DNA from: Chlorobium sp.
GTDB taxonomy: Bacteria > Bacteroidota > Chlorobiia > Chlorobiales > Chlorobiaceae
Direction: 5' to 3'
NCBI GenBank assembly: GCA_028278005.1
Contig: JANQFD010000107.1
Coordinates: forward strand, 1 to 11,780
DNA length: 11,780 nt
Shown here: one piece after another, positions 1 through 6,286 of the stretch
Numbering within the stretch: position 1 is the first letter of the stretch
Layout of the letters: every line of letters begins with the position of its first letter
The notes under the pieces: generated by a model
The model's input: only the letters and a program-made list of their open reading frames with translations
What the model was told of the DNA's origin: nothing
Databases searched by the model: none
Program-made: the position numbers and the translations under genes

Positions 1-386
1 GCACTGTTTTCCCACTCCATGAATTTCTGGATATCGTGGTTGATCGAGGATAGCACCGCCGTAAGCACGGCGACATCGTCGACAAAACCGAGAAGTGGAA
101 TGAAATCGAATATCGCGTCAAAAGGCGTGACGAAATAAACGATTGCCGTTACGGAAAGCACGATGGTCTGCCAGGGGATGGCTTTGTACTCCTTGTTGAG
201 CCAGCTTTTGACGAGGCGTAAGAGTGCCTGGAATTTATCTGCGATTTCCTCGAACTGGGAGGATGTTTTTTGGGAGGCCGCCTTATGCAGTGCGGAATCG
301 ATGATTTGCTTTACTTTTTCAGGGTCGCGGGCGACGTTTTCCGCCTTTTTTTTCGCCCTTTCGAACGCTTTTTCCCTACCCTTCAT
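1..386 (-). CDS. DUF1232 (YkvA-like) small membrane-associated protein, C-terminus cut off by window edge
   Basis: The 128 visible codons start at an ATG at 386-384. An in-frame TGA lies 15 codons upstream with no other ATG, GTG or TTG in between, so this start is well bounded, although its ribosome binding site is weak. Residues 1-65 are highly charged and probably helical, rich in Lys and Glu. Residues 70-87 are hydrophobic. Residues 86-108 carry the DUF1232 signature: a TPFD turn, then DFIPLLG and FVDDVAVL. In YkvA-like proteins this Asp-Phe-Ile-Pro...Asp-Asp pattern defines the family, whose biochemical role is unknown. The gene follows the rhomboid gene by 25 bases on the same strand, so the two are probably cotranscribed. 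The stop codon lies beyond base 1. Family assignment is fairly sure from the motif; no function can be given. Confidence 0.85.
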   Translation of the reverse strand, partial: MKGREKAFERAKKKAENVARDPEKVKQIIDSALHKAASQKTSSQFEEIADKFQALLRLVKSWLNKEYKAIPWQTIVLSVTAIVYFVTPFDAIFDFIPLLGFVDDVAVLTAVLSSINHDIQKFMEWENS

Positions 387-411
387 CGCCGGTTTCTTTT
401 TTATGCAACGC

Positions 412-1245
412 TTACTTGTTTCCTGCTTTCAGCAACTTCTGCTTTTCATCCTCGGTGAGGGACTCATAGCCGCTACGGGATATTTTGTCCAGTATGGCGT
501 CTATCTCCGCTTCGGAAACCTGCAGGCTCTTTTCTTCCTTCTCTTTTTTATACAGTTTCGGCCCGCTCCCGTTCGTATCCTTTCCGGGGAAGGTTTTGTC
601 AAGCCAGTCAGAGAATGAAAAGCCCTGCTGACGGAACTTGATATAGACAAATCCGACAAGCATGCCCCCTAGATGAGCGAAATGCGCGATATTGCTTCCG
701 CTACCCATTGTCTGGTTGTTTATCCCCATAAAAAGCTCAAGAGCAGCATAACCGGCCACGAAATATTTGGCTTTTATCGGGAAAAGGAAGTAGAGAAAGA
801 TATACCGGTCCGGGAACATCATGCCGAATGCCAACAGAATACCGAATACCGCCCCGGATGCTCCGACCGTGGGGTACGGGCTGCCTATTGTCGAGATGAG
901 GTTGATGAGAGCGGCTCCTATGCCGCAGATAAAGTAGTACGCGGTGAACTCTTTCGTGCCCCAGTAGTTTTCAATTTCGGTACCGAACAGCCAGAGGGCG
1001 AACATGTTGAACAGGATATGCGCTATGCCTCCATGCATGAACATGTAGGTGAAGAGCTGCCAGATCTGGAACGAGTACTCCCCTGAAGATGCCGCCGGCC
1101 AGAGGGGACCGTAATACATGACAAAAATGCCTAAAGGAGAGAATTGCAGTAAAAAAACCGCGATGTTGGCGAGTATGATCGTTTTTATCGCCGGGGGCAT
1201 TACCTGGAATCCCCCGGGACTGTATGGTTGGTTATAGTTGTTCAT
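412..1245 (-). CDS. Rhomboid-family intramembrane serine protease with a C-terminal helical tail
   Basis: This 277-residue polytopic membrane protein shows the rhomboid core. His76 and Asn80 sit in HILFN (the oxyanion region), the catalytic Ser130 in GASGAVFG, and the catalytic His191 in the AHxxGxxxG motif at residues 190-198. By family knowledge it cleaves transmembrane substrates within the bilayer; its substrate is unknown. At least six hydrophobic segments lie between residues 20 and 204. After the core there is a charged linker (about 205-243, with KLYKKEKEEK) and a tail at 244-277 of the form EIDAILDKIS...SLTEDEK. I recall such tails on rhomboids of the Bacteroidota/Chlorobi group, as a small domain of unknown function (possibly DUF6576). 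The ATG at 1245 is preceded directly by an in-frame TGA, so it is the first possible start. The gene lies 76 bases after pgk and 25 before the DUF1232 gene. Confidence 0.93.
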   Translation of the reverse strand: MNNYNQPYSPGGFQVMPPAIKTIILANIAVFLLQFSPLGIFVMYYGPLWPAASSGEYSFQIWQLFTYMFMHGGIAHILFNMFALWLFGTEIENYWGTKEFTAYYFICGIGAALINLISTIGSPYPTVGASGAVFGILLAFGMMFPDRYIFLYFLFPIKAKYFVAGYAALELFMGINNQTMGSGSNIAHFAHLGGMLVGFVYIKFRQQGFSFSDWLDKTFPGKDTNGSGPKLYKKEKEEKSLQVSEAEIDAILDKISRSGYESLTEDEKQKLLKAGNK

Positions 1246-1321
1246 TCAATGCTGTTCATCTCATGCAAAAAACGTTACCGGCAGAGCATAGTTACCTATG
1301 TGATGTAATGCAGGCGGATTC

Positions 1322-2515
1322 TTAATCGTTCAGGGCTGCGATTCCCGGAAGCTCCTTCCCTTCAAGGAATTCAAGGCTTGCCCCGCCTCCGGTTGAAATG
1401 TGGGTTATTCCTGAAGCAAGGCCGGCTTTCATGACGGCAGCAGCGGAATCACCCCCGCCGACAATGGATATGGTGCCTTTTGCAGTTGCGTCCGCAAGGG
1501 CCTGTGCTACAGCAATCGTGCCTTTCGCGAAAGCCTCCATTTCAAATACGCCCATCGGCCCGTTCCACACTACGGTCTTTGCCTGGAGGATCTCGCGCGA
1601 ATAGGCCTCGATGGTTTGCGGACCGATATCGAGCCCCATCATGTTGTCCGGAATGCCGTCTATCATAACGGTTGATGTTTCCGCATCGGCGGAGAATTCG
1701 GTTGCAGCGACGACGTCTTGCGGCAAGAGCATCCGGATGTTGTTCTTCCGCGCTGTTTCCAGCAGGTGCGAGGCAAGTTCAACCTTGTCGTCTTCAACCA
1801 GCGATTTGCCGACGTTGTAGCCTTGTGCCTTGAAAAACGTGAAGATCATAGCTCCACCGATAAGTACCGTGTCGACTTTTCCGAAAAGGTTCTCGAGAAC
1901 GTCGATCTTGCCCGAGATTTTAGCCCCGCCCAGGATCGCAAGAAAAGGGCGTTCGGGGTTGTTGAGTGCCTGGCCGAGATACTTCAGCTCTTTCTCGATA
2001 AGGTAGCCGGCAACCGAAGGCTGCACATAATGACAGATGCCCTCTGTAGAGGCATGTGCGCGATGTGCGGTCCCGAACGCATCATTAACGTAGATTTCGC
2101 CCATGGAGGCCAGCTCGCGGGCAAACTCGGGATCGTTCTTTTCCTCTTCGGGATGGAAGCGAAGGTTTTCAAGCAGCATGATCTCTCCATCCTGCAGCGC
2201 AATAGCCTGTTGCATCGGTTCGGTTCCGATGCAGTCATCCGCCATCACGACGCTTGTGTCGAGCAGCTCGGAAAGCCTTTTTGCGACGGGAGCAAGCGAC
2301 AGTTCCGGAACCACTTTACCTTTCGGGCGGCCAAGGTGCGACATGAGAATAAGCCGTCCGCCGGATTCAGTGATTTGTTTTATGGAAGGCAGTGCTTCTA
2401 CAATACGTTTGTCGTTCGTTATGTTCCCCTGGTCATCGAGCGGTACATTGAAGTCCACCCTCATCAATACTCTGCGGCCTTTACATGAAATATCAGACAG
2501 CGTCTTTTTTTCCAT
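1322..2515 (-). CDS. pgk: Phosphoglycerate kinase
   Basis: The 397-residue protein has the usual length of bacterial phosphoglycerate kinase. The cytoplasmic enzyme interconverts 1,3-bisphosphoglycerate + ADP and 3-phosphoglycerate + ATP. In an autotroph it would serve mainly gluconeogenic carbon flow rather than sugar breakdown (inference). The motifs are complete. RVDFNVP (19-25) and SHLGRPKG (59-66) form the substrate-binding N-domain. GGAKISGK (196-203), WNGPMGVFE (317-325), GGGDSAAA (353-360) and STGGGASLEFLEG (374-386) form the nucleotide-binding C-domain and hinge. A GGAG lies only two bases before the ATG, unusually close for a ribosome binding site, but the N-terminus (KTLSDIS...RVLMRVDFNVP) matches the family well, so the start is kept. 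Its neighbours mltG and the rhomboid gene are each 76 bases away on the same strand. No frameshift or missing catalytic residue is visible. Confidence 0.98.
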   Translation of the reverse strand: MEKKTLSDISCKGRRVLMRVDFNVPLDDQGNITNDKRIVEALPSIKQITESGGRLILMSHLGRPKGKVVPELSLAPVAKRLSELLDTSVVMADDCIGTEPMQQAIALQDGEIMLLENLRFHPEEEKNDPEFARELASMGEIYVNDAFGTAHRAHASTEGICHYVQPSVAGYLIEKELKYLGQALNNPERPFLAILGGAKISGKIDVLENLFGKVDTVLIGGAMIFTFFKAQGYNVGKSLVEDDKVELASHLLETARKNNIRMLLPQDVVAATEFSADAETSTVMIDGIPDNMMGLDIGPQTIEAYSREILQAKTVVWNGPMGVFEMEAFAKGTIAVAQALADATAKGTISIVGGGDSAAAVMKAGLASGITHISTGGGASLEFLEGKELPGIAALND

Positions 2516-2591
2516 TGCTCCGAATTTATGGTTTTCGATATATGGGGTAAATATAATAATTCATTTGGCTGATTTCGGTTATGATACAAAC

Positions 2592-3605
2592 TTACTTGCG
2601 GCTGCTGCGGTACTTTTTAACATTTTCCGCATGTTCCCGGATCGTTCTTGCGAAGTAGTGCCCCCCTTTTCCGGTTGCGACAAAGTAAAGGTATTCTGTT
2701 TCGGCAGGTTCGAGTACGGCCATGATGGACAACGCGCCGGGACTTCCTATCGGACCGGGCGGCAAGCCTTTGTACTTGTACGTATTATATGGTGAGTCGA
2801 CGGCAAGGTCCCGGTAAAGAAGCCTGTCAGGTTTTCCGCCAAGAGCATACTGTACTGTCGGGTCTGCCTGAAGCTTCATGTTTTTGTTCAGCCGGTTGAT
2901 ATAGACCCCGGCGATAAGCGGTTTCTCCTCGTCGAGAGGGGTTTCGGCTTCCACTATGGAGGCCAGGGTCAGCAATTCAAGCTCGCTGAAGCCTTTTTCG
3001 GCAGCAATGGTTTTGAGGCTGTCAGTGAAAAATCCCCGAAAACGTCCCACAAGAAAACGGATAACCTCTGTCGGAGTACTTGCCCAGGGAAAATCATAGG
3101 TCCCCGGAAAGTAATACCCCTCGAATGAGTGCGCTCTGACCCCGAGTTCTTCGAGCAGTTTGCGGTCAGCGGTACTGCTCATGAATGAAACCGAATCGAT
3201 ATCGAGTTTTGAGGCGATTATTCCCGCTATCTTCTCCTGACGGAGTCCTTCGGGTATGAGAATCCTTTCTTCATCCTGAGGATGGCGGTGCAGATAGGAA
3301 AGCAGTCCGTAGTTCGACAGACCTTCAGGAATGATGTAACGGCCAGGCTTGATGTTTTTGATTTCAGGGAAGAGGGCGGCGGTTATCAATAGCGGTCGTT
3401 CATGCCGAATCCGTCCGTTTTCGTGAATTGACGCTATGATCGAGCGCAGGCTCGCACCCTTTCTTACGACGATTTTTTCATCTGGAGAACCATTGGTGTC
3501 CATGTTCCAGCCGGGGATGAAAAAAAAAGCGGCGAGAAACAGCAGAGAAGGAACTATGATGCTTGAGGCGAGAAAAAGGAAGCGGCTTGCTTTCGTGTCA
3601 CGCAT
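2592..3605 (-). CDS. mltG: MltG-type endolytic peptidoglycan transglycosylase (YceG family)
   Basis: MltG is an inner-membrane enzyme that cuts nascent glycan strands and so sets their length. The 337-residue form has one transmembrane helix (about 8-30), a small LysM-like region (about 43-60), and the YceG catalytic domain. That domain shows FEGYYFPGTY (161-170), ASIVEAET with the catalytic Glu219 (E. coli uses Glu218), ADPTVQYALG (247-256), and the conserved stretch 273-290 with YNTY and GLPPGPIGSPG. An alternative ATG at 3659 would add 18 residues and overlap the chorismate mutase gene by 37 bases. I prefer 3605 because GGA lies nine bases before it, the overlap disappears (17-base gap), and the extra residues do not look conserved. 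Members of this family are often mislabelled aminodeoxychorismate lyase; the motifs here are those of MltG. Confidence 0.93.
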   Translation of the reverse strand: MRDTKASRFLFLASSIIVPSLLFLAAFFFIPGWNMDTNGSPDEKIVVRKGASLRSIIASIHENGRIRHERPLLITAALFPEIKNIKPGRYIIPEGLSNYGLLSYLHRHPQDEERILIPEGLRQEKIAGIIASKLDIDSVSFMSSTADRKLLEELGVRAHSFEGYYFPGTYDFPWASTPTEVIRFLVGRFRGFFTDSLKTIAAEKGFSELELLTLASIVEAETPLDEEKPLIAGVYINRLNKNMKLQADPTVQYALGGKPDRLLYRDLAVDSPYNTYKYKGLPPGPIGSPGALSIMAVLEPAETEYLYFVATGKGGHYFARTIREHAENVKKYRSSRK

Positions 3606-3622
3606 GAAATAATTCCGGCAGT

Positions 3623-3949
3623 TTATCTGGAAGAGATCGGTTGCTGTCCGTTTTTCCATTCATGCTGAAACAATCTCGTCTCTTCGATGATGCATTTGTA
3701 GATTTTTTCCAGTGCACCGGCTTTCAGCTCTGAATCAGCCTGGTTCAATACATTCTCCAGAACCTCTTTTTCCCTGGCCGGTTGCAGTACATTCTCGCCT
3801 ATGCGCTGTTTGAGAGAGCTGATATTCTGAGCACAATTCAGTCTTTCGCAAAGGAGGCTCGAGAGCTTGTGGTCTATAGCATCGATCTTTTTTCTCCACT
3901 CTTCAAGCTCATGCCAGTGATTATCCTGATTAACGGTCCTGTTAGGCAT
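3623..3949 (-). CDS. Monofunctional AroQ-type chorismate mutase
   Basis: This 108-residue, all-helical protein fits the AroQ fold, which converts chorismate to prephenate for phenylalanine and tyrosine synthesis. Comparison with the E. coli P-protein mutase domain places the active-site residues as follows. Arg19 is in EEWRKKIDAID, Arg36 is in CERL, Lys47 is in SLKQR, Arg59-Glu60 are in QPAREKEVLENV, and Gln95 is in IIEETRLFQ. All expected positions are therefore filled. There is no attached prephenate dehydratase, dehydrogenase or DAHP synthase domain, and no signal peptide, so it should act alone in the cytoplasm. An in-frame TAG lies six codons before the ATG and no other start exists, but no Shine-Dalgarno sequence is visible. 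It precedes mltG by 17 bases and follows the NYN gene after 76 bases. The call comes from motif alignment by eye. Confidence 0.88.
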   Translation of the reverse strand: MPNRTVNQDNHWHELEEWRKKIDAIDHKLSSLLCERLNCAQNISSLKQRIGENVLQPAREKEVLENVLNQADSELKAGALEKIYKCIIEETRLFQHEWKNGQQPISSR

Positions 3950-4025
3950 ATTAAAATGATTGTTCTATAGATGGAACTGTTACAGGTAAATTAAATAAAT
4001 AAGGCGGATCTTTTTCGGTTTTCAT

Positions 4026-4538
4026 TTATTCCCCGGTTTCGCCGAAAAGCGTCAACCAGTGGTTTACCTCTCGCTCACTGAGTTGTCGGCTGTGGTATTT
4101 TTCAGGGTTCTTCACGGGGTAACGTCCCGCCGTAGGTTTTTCTGCCCCCGAGAGATACGTTTCGATAAAATCATCTGAAGACATGGCTGCTGCTCCCCAT
4201 GCTTTCGCATGGCTGCTGATAAAGCGATCGGAAGAAACAACGGTAAACATTCCTGCGTTTTTTCCCAGTGATTTCAGATGATCAACGATCCATTCATCCG
4301 CAGAGTATCCCGATGCGGTGAACACGCTTTCAAGGGAGCCGGTATTTCTTATTGGTCTCTGCGGATGCTGTCCGTCGTATATCACGGTGACCTTGTGACG
4401 GCTCGACTGTTGAACATTGAGAAGCCGGGCCTCAAGCTGTTCCCGCATTTCCTGCAGAGATCGCTTCGGCTTGTTCGGCAATAGCTTGTACATCAGGTTA
4501 TAGCCATCAATGATAAACTCAGGGAAGTTTTGTTTCAT
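4026..4538 (-). CDS. NYN-domain protein, YacP-like PIN-fold ribonuclease
   Basis: The 170-residue cytoplasmic protein begins with FIIDGYNLMY (8-17), the hallmark of YacP-like NYN domains. Further acidic residues are spaced as expected for a metal-binding PIN-like site: Asp11, Asp55 in VIYDG, Asp81 and Asp86 in SADEWIVDHL, and Asp104 in VVSSDRF. In Bacillus the YacP relative Rae1 is a ribosome-associated mRNA endonuclease. An RNase role here is inferred from family and fold only. The C-terminal 40 residues (about 131-170) look like an added, less conserved tail ending in a short helix. An in-frame TGA stands two codons before the ATG at 4538, so the start is fixed, but no good ribosome binding site is seen. 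It is the first gene of the leftward group and lies divergent to mraZ. Confidence 0.88.
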   Translation of the reverse strand: MKQNFPEFIIDGYNLMYKLLPNKPKRSLQEMREQLEARLLNVQQSSRHKVTVIYDGQHPQRPIRNTGSLESVFTASGYSADEWIVDHLKSLGKNAGMFTVVSSDRFISSHAKAWGAAAMSSDDFIETYLSGAEKPTAGRYPVKNPEKYHSRQLSEREVNHWLTLFGETGE

Positions 4539-4698
4539 AGATCATTGAACGGCTGCTCTTGTGTATCATTTTCCGCAATATACCCTTCACTTGTCATCAT
4601 GCATGCACGGGGGAGAAATACCTCTCCGCATATATATAGTATACAATAATAAGAAAAAGTCTTACAGAGAATAAAAAATCGAGACATTCATCTGTCAG

Positions 4699-4728
4699 GG
4701 GACAGGCTGTGCATTACTGCATTACAAT
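4699..4728 (+). promoter_or_regulatory. Candidate sigma-70-type promoter for the dcw operon (upstream option)
   Basis: GGGACA (4699-4704, four of six matches to TTGACA) is followed after 18 bases by TACAAT (4723-4728, five of six matches to TATAAT). The -35 half overlaps a perfect inverted repeat CTGTC-AGGG-GACAG (4692-4705). If used, transcription would start near 4735 and the MraZ repeats would lie inside the 5' leader. This is a consensus match by eye only, and the second candidate at 4749-4776 competes with it. Confidence 0.3.
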
Positions 4729-4748
4729 ATACCGGGGAAGTTATTTTT

Positions 4749-4776
4749 TTGCGACGTGCTTTTTTTTACATTTAAA
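4749..4776 (+). promoter_or_regulatory. Candidate sigma-70-type promoter for the dcw operon (downstream option)
   Basis: TTGCGA (4749-4754) and TTTAAA (4771-4776) are separated by 16 bases, each with four of six matches to the consensus. The putative -10 runs into the first MraZ repeat (4774), so bound MraZ would cover the -10 and start site. That is what autorepression would need, but the boxes are weak and the region is T-rich, so chance matches are likely. Confidence 0.25.
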
Positions 4777-4803
4777 GTGGTGGAAAGTGGGAGAAATTGG
4801 TAG
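4774..4803 (+). promoter_or_regulatory. MraZ operator: three tandem 10-base direct repeats
   Basis: Three head-to-tail 10-mers read AAAGTGGTGG (4774-4783), AAAGTGGGAG (4784-4793) and AAATTGGTAG (4794-4803). A fourth, degenerate unit AAAGGATCTG (4804-4813) contains the mraZ ribosome binding site. Known MraZ sites consist of TGG(G)-type direct repeats at a 10-base period (TGGGN with 5-base spacers in E. coli, AAAGTGG-type repeats in Mollicutes). The period, the AAAGTGG core and the place just before mraZ all match. This suggests that ring-forming MraZ binds here and controls its own operon. Confidence 0.85.
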
Positions 4804-4809
4804 AAAGGA
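4804..4809 (+). promoter_or_regulatory. Ribosome binding site of mraZ, within the last degenerate MraZ repeat
   Basis: AAAGGA lies six bases before the ATG at 4816 and supports that start. It is also the first six bases of the fourth, degenerate 10-base unit, so the operator array and the translation signal abut or overlap. Confidence 0.8.
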
Positions 4810-4815
4810 TCTGAA

Positions 4816-5298
4816 ATGGCTGGATTTATTGGAAAAGAGCGGCACTCAATCGACGATAAAGGGCGTCTTATGATTCCGGCACGGTTCAGGAAGTTGCTGG
4901 AAAAAGATCCGGAAAACGCCCAAAGGAGTACCTCTTTTTATGCGATGAAAGCTGTTGATGGATCATTGGAGCTTTATGAGCCGCATGTGTGGGCAGAAAA
5001 AGAAAAGAGCCTCTCCGCACTTTCCGATTTCAATCCCGATGAAAGAATGCTGAAAACCCTGATGTACGAAAGCCTTGACAGTGTTGAGATGGACCGTCAG
5101 GGTCGGATTGCTCTTCCCAGAGATTTCATGCAGCACGCTTCCATAGAAAAAGAAGTGATTATTATCGGGGCGAATAAAAAAATGATACTATGGGCTCCTG
5201 ATACATTGGAGGCAATGCTCAGTGAGAACAGGCCAAGGTTTGGTGATCTGGCCGGAGACTACTTCACGTCTCGAAACAGGAACGCGAATGACGTATGA
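4816..5298 (+). CDS. mraZ: Transcriptional regulator MraZ
   Basis: MraZ is the DNA-binding regulator that heads most dcw clusters and usually represses its own operon. The 160-residue protein has the two AbrB-like (SpoVT/MraZ) half-domains expected. The first carries DDKGRLMIPARF (13-24) and the second carries MDRQGRIALPRDF (92-104). The Asp-x-(x)-Gly-Arg...Pro motif in each is the DNA-contacting and ring-forming element of the family. The C-terminal 20 residues are polar and probably disordered. It is slightly longer than the E. coli protein (152). The start at 4816 has a good ribosome binding site and follows three tandem repeats of MraZ-operator type. The gene overlaps rsmH by 11 bases. 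No defect is visible. Confidence 0.97.
   Translation: MAGFIGKERHSIDDKGRLMIPARFRKLLEKDPENAQRSTSFYAMKAVDGSLELYEPHVWAEKEKSLSALSDFNPDERMLKTLMYESLDSVEMDRQGRIALPRDFMQHASIEKEVIIIGANKKMILWAPDTLEAMLSENRPRFGDLAGDYFTSRNRNANDV
5278..5282 (+). promoter_or_regulatory. Ribosome binding site that fixes the rsmH start
   Basis: AGGAA ends five bases before the ATG at 5288. It lies inside the last codons of mraZ. It supports this ATG over the in-frame GTG at 5222, which would add 22 unconserved residues. Confidence 0.75.
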
Positions 5299-6286
5299 GC
5301 AGTATCACCACCCGGTGATGGTGAGTGAAACAGTCGGGTTTCTGGTGAGAGGAGCGGGTATCTATGCTGACGGGACTCTGGGCGGAGGCGGGCATTCGTT
5401 TGCAATGCTCATGGCGATGCGCAATGCCGGTATCGAAGATGATTCCCTGCTTATCGGCATAGACCAGGACCGCCATGCAATCTGCGAGGCCGAAAAGAAG
5501 CTTGAAGGTTTTGCCCGGAACACAAGACTTGTGCAGGGAAATTTCAGGGATATTGCGGCTATCGTCGGGGATATAGGAAAGCGCGAACTGCCTGGAGGGA
5601 AGGTTAGGGGTATGCTTCTGGACCTCGGTGTATCTTCATTTCAGATCGATACGCCGGAACGCGGATTCAGTTATCTTCGTTCGGGTCCGCTTGATATGAG
5701 GATGAACCCGGAAGGCGCGGTGACGGCCGCAGACATTGTCAACAGCTATGACGAGCAGTTGCTGTCGGACATTATCTACAGATACGGTGAAGAAAAAAAA
5801 AGCCGGCGGATTGCCGCGGCACTGTGTTCCTGGAGAAAAGAGCGCGGCAGGATAAGCAGCACAGGAGAGCTTGCTTCGATTGTCCGCCAGGTGGTAAGAG
5901 ACCCCGGGCAGCAGATAAAATCCCTTTCAAGGGTCTTTCAGGCATTGAGGATTGTGGTAAATGATGAGTTCGGGGTGCTTGAAGAGGTATTGAAAAGCGG
6001 CTCGGAATGCCTTGATCCGCAAGGACGGCTGGCGGTGATCAGCTACCACTCGCTCGAAGACAGGGCGGTCAAGCAATGTTTCAGGCGGCTCGCAGCAGAT
6101 GACTGGGGCCCGAAAGGGGTCGGGCTGCGGGAACCCCTTAAAGCGGCAGGGTTCAGGCTTGTTACACCGAAGCCGGTTGTTGCCGGCGACAATGAGCTGG
6201 CCCGGAATCCCCGTTCCAGGAGCGCAAGGTTGAGGGTTATTGAAAAGAAAGAGTGTCCCGGAGGGAAGAGTGAAGATGCACATTGA
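5288..6286 (+). CDS. rsmH: 16S rRNA (cytosine-1402-N4)-methyltransferase RsmH (MraW)
   Basis: RsmH uses S-adenosylmethionine to methylate N4 of C1402 in 16S rRNA, in the ribosomal P site. The 332-residue protein is of standard length and has every family block. HHPVM (7-11) is at the start, and ADGTLGGGGHS (27-37) with GIDQD (57-61) binds the cofactor. LLDLGVSS (110-117) and PERGFSY (123-129) follow, then GPLDMRMN (133-140), YGEEKKSRRIA (166-176), RVFQALRIVVNDE (215-227), ISYHSLEDRAVK (251-262) and the closing ARNPRSRSARLR (305-316). The chosen ATG gives the family-typical MxxxxYHHPVM start. It overlaps mraZ by 11 bases upstream and ftsL by 11 bases downstream, so translation is probably coupled to both. 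Confidence 0.97.
   Translation: MTYEQYHHPVMVSETVGFLVRGAGIYADGTLGGGGHSFAMLMAMRNAGIEDDSLLIGIDQDRHAICEAEKKLEGFARNTRLVQGNFRDIAAIVGDIGKRELPGGKVRGMLLDLGVSSFQIDTPERGFSYLRSGPLDMRMNPEGAVTAADIVNSYDEQLLSDIIYRYGEEKKSRRIAAALCSWRKERGRISSTGELASIVRQVVRDPGQQIKSLSRVFQALRIVVNDEFGVLEEVLKSGSECLDPQGRLAVISYHSLEDRAVKQCFRRLAADDWGPKGVGLREPLKAAGFRLVTPKPVVAGDNELARNPRSRSARLRVIEKKECPGGKSEDAH
6260..6264 (+). promoter_or_regulatory. Ribosome binding site favouring the ATG start of the ftsL-like gene
   Basis: GGAGG, 11 bases before the ATG at 6276, is inside the end of rsmH. The spacing is a little long, but the alternative start, a TTG at 6240, has no better signal and would lengthen the overlap with rsmH to 47 bases. Confidence 0.55.

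Noticed and set aside
1287..1300. Hairpin CATAG-TTAC-CTATG after pgk as a transcription terminator
   Set aside because: The stem is only five A/T-rich base pairs and no T-run follows directly on the minus strand, so it does not meet the usual pattern of an intrinsic terminator.
1718..2488. A 256-codon plus-strand open frame opposite pgk
   Set aside because: The minus-strand frame encodes complete phosphoglycerate kinase; the plus-strand product has no motif or plausible start signal.
3606..3659. ATG at 3659 as the mltG start
   Set aside because: It overlaps chorismate mutase by 37 bases and lacks a well-spaced ribosome binding site; it remains possible, and affects only 18 N-terminal residues.
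4739..4773. T-rich tract before mraZ as a terminator or low-complexity mobile remnant
   Set aside because: There is no stable stem before the T-runs and no terminal repeats or target duplications; it is ordinary AT-rich promoter DNA.
5222..5287. GTG at 5222 as the rsmH start
   Set aside because: It would add 22 residues not seen in the family and overlap mraZ by 77 bases, while the ATG at 5288 has a good ribosome binding site and gives the conserved YHHPVM beginning.
6240..6275. TTG at 6240 as the ftsL start
   Set aside because: A rare start codon with a longer overlap into rsmH; the ATG at 6276 has GGAGG upstream and is more likely.
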